This document shows, piece after piece, positions 62,008 to 64,000 of a stretch of DNA of 64,000 nt. The notes below the pieces were generated by a model that was given only the letters and a program-made list of their open reading frames with translations, was not told where the DNA came from and made no database searches. The stretch is from DASVCN01 sp040905665. Its GTDB lineage: Bacteria > Deinococcota > Deinococci > Deinococcales > Trueperaceae. Within the stretch, counting starts at the first letter, position 1. Each line of letters starts with the position of its first letter. The translations under genes were made by a program, and so were the position numbers. Where the stretch lies: assembly GCA_040905665.1 (NCBI GenBank), contig JBBDRD010000046.1, positions 14,263 through 78,262 on the forward strand. The letters run 5' to 3'.

Positions 62008-62895
62008 GTGAAAGAAATCAGCCGCATCCTAGCCGCAATACTTCTCGGCGCTATCTTCGCGCTCGGCTGGGCGGTCGACTACCCCCTGAGCGTCACCGAC
62101 GATCTCGGCCGACAAGTGACCATAGAGGCGGAGCCTCAGCGTGTGATCAGCCTGCTGCCCAGCCACACCGAGACGCTCTGCGACCTCGACGCTTGCGGCA
62201 AGCTCGTGGGCGTTGACGACTTCAGCAACTACCCGCCACAAGTTGAGGAACTACCCGACCTGGGCGGACTCCACAATGCCAGCATCGAATCGATCGTCTC
62301 GCTCGAGCCCGACCTGGTCCTTCTCTCCGAGAACGGCGAGTTGGCGCAGGCACTTTCGAGGCTAGGTGTAACGGTGTACGCCGGCAGCGCCCAGACGTAC
62401 GAAGAGCTACTCGACAAGTTCTTGCTGCTCGGCCGCCTCGTCAACCGGGAGGACGCCGCCGAGGCATTGGCGAACCGAGTACAGTCCGAAGTAGAGGAGG
62501 TCGAACGCCTCACTACACTGCTGCCCGCCCCCAGCGTCTACTACGAGATCGACTCCACCCCATACAGCGTCGGCCCAAACTCCTTCATCGGCGTCCTGAT
62601 CACTAAAGCAGGTGCGGAAAATATCGTCGACGAGGGCATGGGAGATTTCCCTCGCCTCGACCCGGAGTTCATCGTAGATTCCGCCCCCGAGTTGATCGTC
62701 CTAGGTGACGCGCCGTACGGCGAGAGCATCGAAACCTTGAGACAACGCCCGGGCTGGCAGACGATACCGGCTGTCGCCGAGGAGCGCGTGCACGAGCTCA
62801 CACAAGAGCAGGTAGATATCCTAAGCCGGCCCGGTCCTCGAGTCGCCGAAGGGGTTCGCCTTCTGGCCCGTCTTTTCCACCCAGGGCTCTTCTAG
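62008..62895 (+). CDS. btuF: Cobalamin-type ABC substrate-binding protein
   Basis: A 295-residue class III binding protein (BtuF/FepB-like) with an export signal (ILAAILLGAIFALGWA). Markers are PQRVISLLPSHTETLCDLDA, VGVDDFSNYPPQVEELPDLG, SLEPDLVLLSENGELAQALS and the C-terminal RPGPRVAEGVRLLARL. There is no lipobox. It starts with GTG after GAGGAGG, directly downstream of the B12 riboswitch, which makes corrinoid the probable ligand. The cognate BtuC and BtuD are not in the window. Confidence 0.9.
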   Translation: MKEISRILAAILLGAIFALGWAVDYPLSVTDDLGRQVTIEAEPQRVISLLPSHTETLCDLDACGKLVGVDDFSNYPPQVEELPDLGGLHNASIESIVSLEPDLVLLSENGELAQALSRLGVTVYAGSAQTYEELLDKFLLLGRLVNREDAAEALANRVQSEVEEVERLTTLLPAPSVYYEIDSTPYSVGPNSFIGVLITKAGAENIVDEGMGDFPRLDPEFIVDSAPELIVLGDAPYGESIETLRQRPGWQTIPAVAEERVHELTQEQVDILSRPGPRVAEGVRLLARLFHPGLF

Positions 62896-62983
62896 GAACA
62901 GTCGAACAAGCCGTGCCGAGAGCTCAGCGAGGATCGCTCGTTCACTCAGCTGGTAGCGGTCACGAGCGTGCGGAGGAGAAAAG

Positions 62984-63724
62984 GTGATTCGAGGCTTGCT
63001 CTCTGCCCTGGCCTTCATGACGACCTTGCCGCTGCCTGCAACTGCGTCCTCGCAATCGAAGCACACCTCAGCGAGCGTTCGCGCCTATCCCCTTGTCGGG
63101 CTGGTCCTCGGGTTGCTGCTACTGAGCGCCTTCCTACTGCTATCGCCACTACCGCCGCTGGTGCGCGCTGTTCTCACCGTCGGATTGTGGCTGTTGCTAA
63201 CCGGCGCGCTCCACTTCGACGGTTTCTGCGACGTGGCGGACGCCTCATTTGCCAGCAAGACTCCAGGCGAGCGCCAACGAATAGCCAAGGACGCAGCCAT
63301 CGGTTCCTTCGCGCTAGCCGCCGGCACGGTTCTACTCCTCAGCAAGGTCGCACTCCTCAGCCACCTGGAGCAAGGGGCCTGGCTCGTCGTGACCCTGGTG
63401 CTCAGCCGCACCACCGTCACGATCCCGATGGCATTGCACCCGGTCCACCGCTCGAGCCGACTGGGACGCTCCGCCCGCCCTCGGCCGCGCGACCTCGTTG
63501 TCGCACTGCTACTGGGCGTCGGACTGAGCGGCCTGTGGTCCTGGTTCCTTATCGACCTGTCGCACTGGTTGATCGCGCTAGTCTCATCGTCACTCGCAAC
63601 CGTTTTGCTCGCCGCCTGGATTGCGCAACGGATGGAGGGCTTGGGCGGAGACGCCTATGGGACGCTGATCGAAGTCGCGGAGAGCGTCATTCTCCTGGCG
63701 GCTCTGGCCATGGGCAGCCGCTAG
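62984..63724 (+). CDS. cobS: Adenosylcobinamide-GDP ribazoletransferase (cobalamin synthase)
   Basis: A 246-residue membrane enzyme that joins alpha-ribazole to adenosylcobinamide-GDP, the last steps of the B12 nucleotide loop. The signature LTGALHFDGFCDVADASF is intact, with the preceding AYPLVGLVLGLLLL and later KDAAIGSFALAAGTVLLLSK typical of the family. The C-terminal RMEGLGGDAYGTLIEVAE motif is also present. GTG starts after GCGGAGGAG. It belongs to the riboswitch-controlled cluster. Confidence 0.93.
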   Translation: MIRGLLSALAFMTTLPLPATASSQSKHTSASVRAYPLVGLVLGLLLLSAFLLLSPLPPLVRAVLTVGLWLLLTGALHFDGFCDVADASFASKTPGERQRIAKDAAIGSFALAAGTVLLLSKVALLSHLEQGAWLVVTLVLSRTTVTIPMALHPVHRSSRLGRSARPRPRDLVVALLLGVGLSGLWSWFLIDLSHWLIALVSSSLATVLLAAWIAQRMEGLGGDAYGTLIEVAESVILLAALAMGSR

Positions 63725-63795
63725 GCAGAAGGTTGTGCACCTGCCCCGCCTGAGCAGATCGGTCAGCTTCAAGACGGAAGTAGGAGGTCCTGATC

Positions 63796-64000
63796 ATGTC
63801 CGATGAGACGAAACCGCCCACCAGAAACAAGACACCCAAGGCCCGAGGCGAGCGGCGCGGGCTAATCATCCTCAACACCGGTCACGGCAAGGGCAAGACC
63901 ACTGCCGCTTTGGGACTCCTCGTTCGGGCCCACGGCCGAGGCCTTAAAACTCGCCTCTTCCAGTTCATAAAGCACGCAGGCGCCAAGTTCGGGGAGCACC
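63796..64000 (+). CDS. cobO: Cob(I)yrinic acid a,c-diamide adenosyltransferase, N-terminal part
   Basis: The first 68 codons are present and the rest lies beyond the window. After a basic N-terminus the protein reads RGLIILNTGHGKGKTTAALG, where GHGKGKTT is the P-loop of CobO/BtuR/CobA enzymes. FQFIKHAGAKFGEH follows. These enzymes transfer the 5'-deoxyadenosyl group from ATP to cob(I)alamin precursors. ATG follows TAGGAGG. It continues the B12 cluster with cobS. Confidence 0.92.
   Translation, partial: MSDETKPPTRNKTPKARGERRGLIILNTGHGKGKTTAALGLLVRAHGRGLKTRLFQFIKHAGAKFGEH

Overview
The window is high-GC bacterial DNA with two assembly gaps: 10 Ns at 13153-13162 and 100 Ns at 61669-61768. It is therefore a draft scaffold, possibly from a metagenome. 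Gene content suggests Deinococcota, perhaps near Truepera, but this is only an inference: there is no rRNA or other phylogenetic marker here. Supporting traits are a paired TIGR02587/TIGR02588 membrane module, a deoC-ALDH16 pair, a K+-independent H+-pyrophosphatase, DUF3179 and DUF1684 proteins, a dipeptide ABC operon, and lipobox and Tat signals. No tRNA, rRNA, CRISPR array or insertion sequence was found.

Layout. 1-416: tail of a HigBA toxin-antitoxin pair. 478-3190 (minus): coupled operon of a PLP-dependent sulfur amino-acid lyase, an Asp/Glu-type racemase and a D-2-hydroxyacid dehydrogenase. 3411-7041: deoC and a two-domain ALDH16 dehydrogenase, linked by a 39-codon pentapeptide-repeat mini-ORF that overlaps both genes. 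7148-8614: small membrane module. 8694-13681 (minus): MFS transporter, Crp/Fnr regulator, P460-type cytochrome, FAD disulfide oxidoreductase, DsrE. 13826-17269: single-chain MmeI-like restriction-modification enzyme. 18811-24987: sulfur-handling locus with a 50-residue protein, rhodanese, Tat-exported beta-propeller, cysteine-less membrane rhodanese, TsuA-type thiosulfate channel, TusA-like carrier, TlpA-like thioredoxin and CcdA. 25113-26557: GH15 glucoamylase pseudogene. 26626-30967: DUF3179 protein, acetoacetate decarboxylase-like protein, hydrolase-OsmC fusion, DUF1684. 31043-36532: peptide/nickel-type ABC importer with fused ATPases. 36619-37286: VapC-type toxin and Phd-type antitoxin with a palindromic operator. 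37440-44644: H+-pyrophosphatase, phosphoglucomutase, cyclic-di-AMP receptor-like protein, MFS transporter, DUF421. 44687-46792: lower-GC membrane-protein cassette and a GT9 glycosyltransferase. 46944-48760: DrrAB-type exporter. 48833-57565: DUF4139 protein, acetyltransferase, DUF6428 gene with a strong promoter and operator, PAS/GAF histidine kinase, lipoproteins, a metallopeptidase and decayed genes. 57741-61668: NAD biosynthesis (nadE, nicotinate phosphoribosyltransferase, NiaP-like transporter). 61769-64000: cobalamin riboswitch controlling btuF, then cobS and cobO, which runs off the end.

The strongest candidates for something new are the sulfur locus, with its hidden 50-aa lead gene and catalytically dead rhodanese domains, and the deoC/mini-ORF/ALDH16 arrangement. 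A related pattern is that short 11-15 bp tandem duplications recur at gene boundaries across the window.
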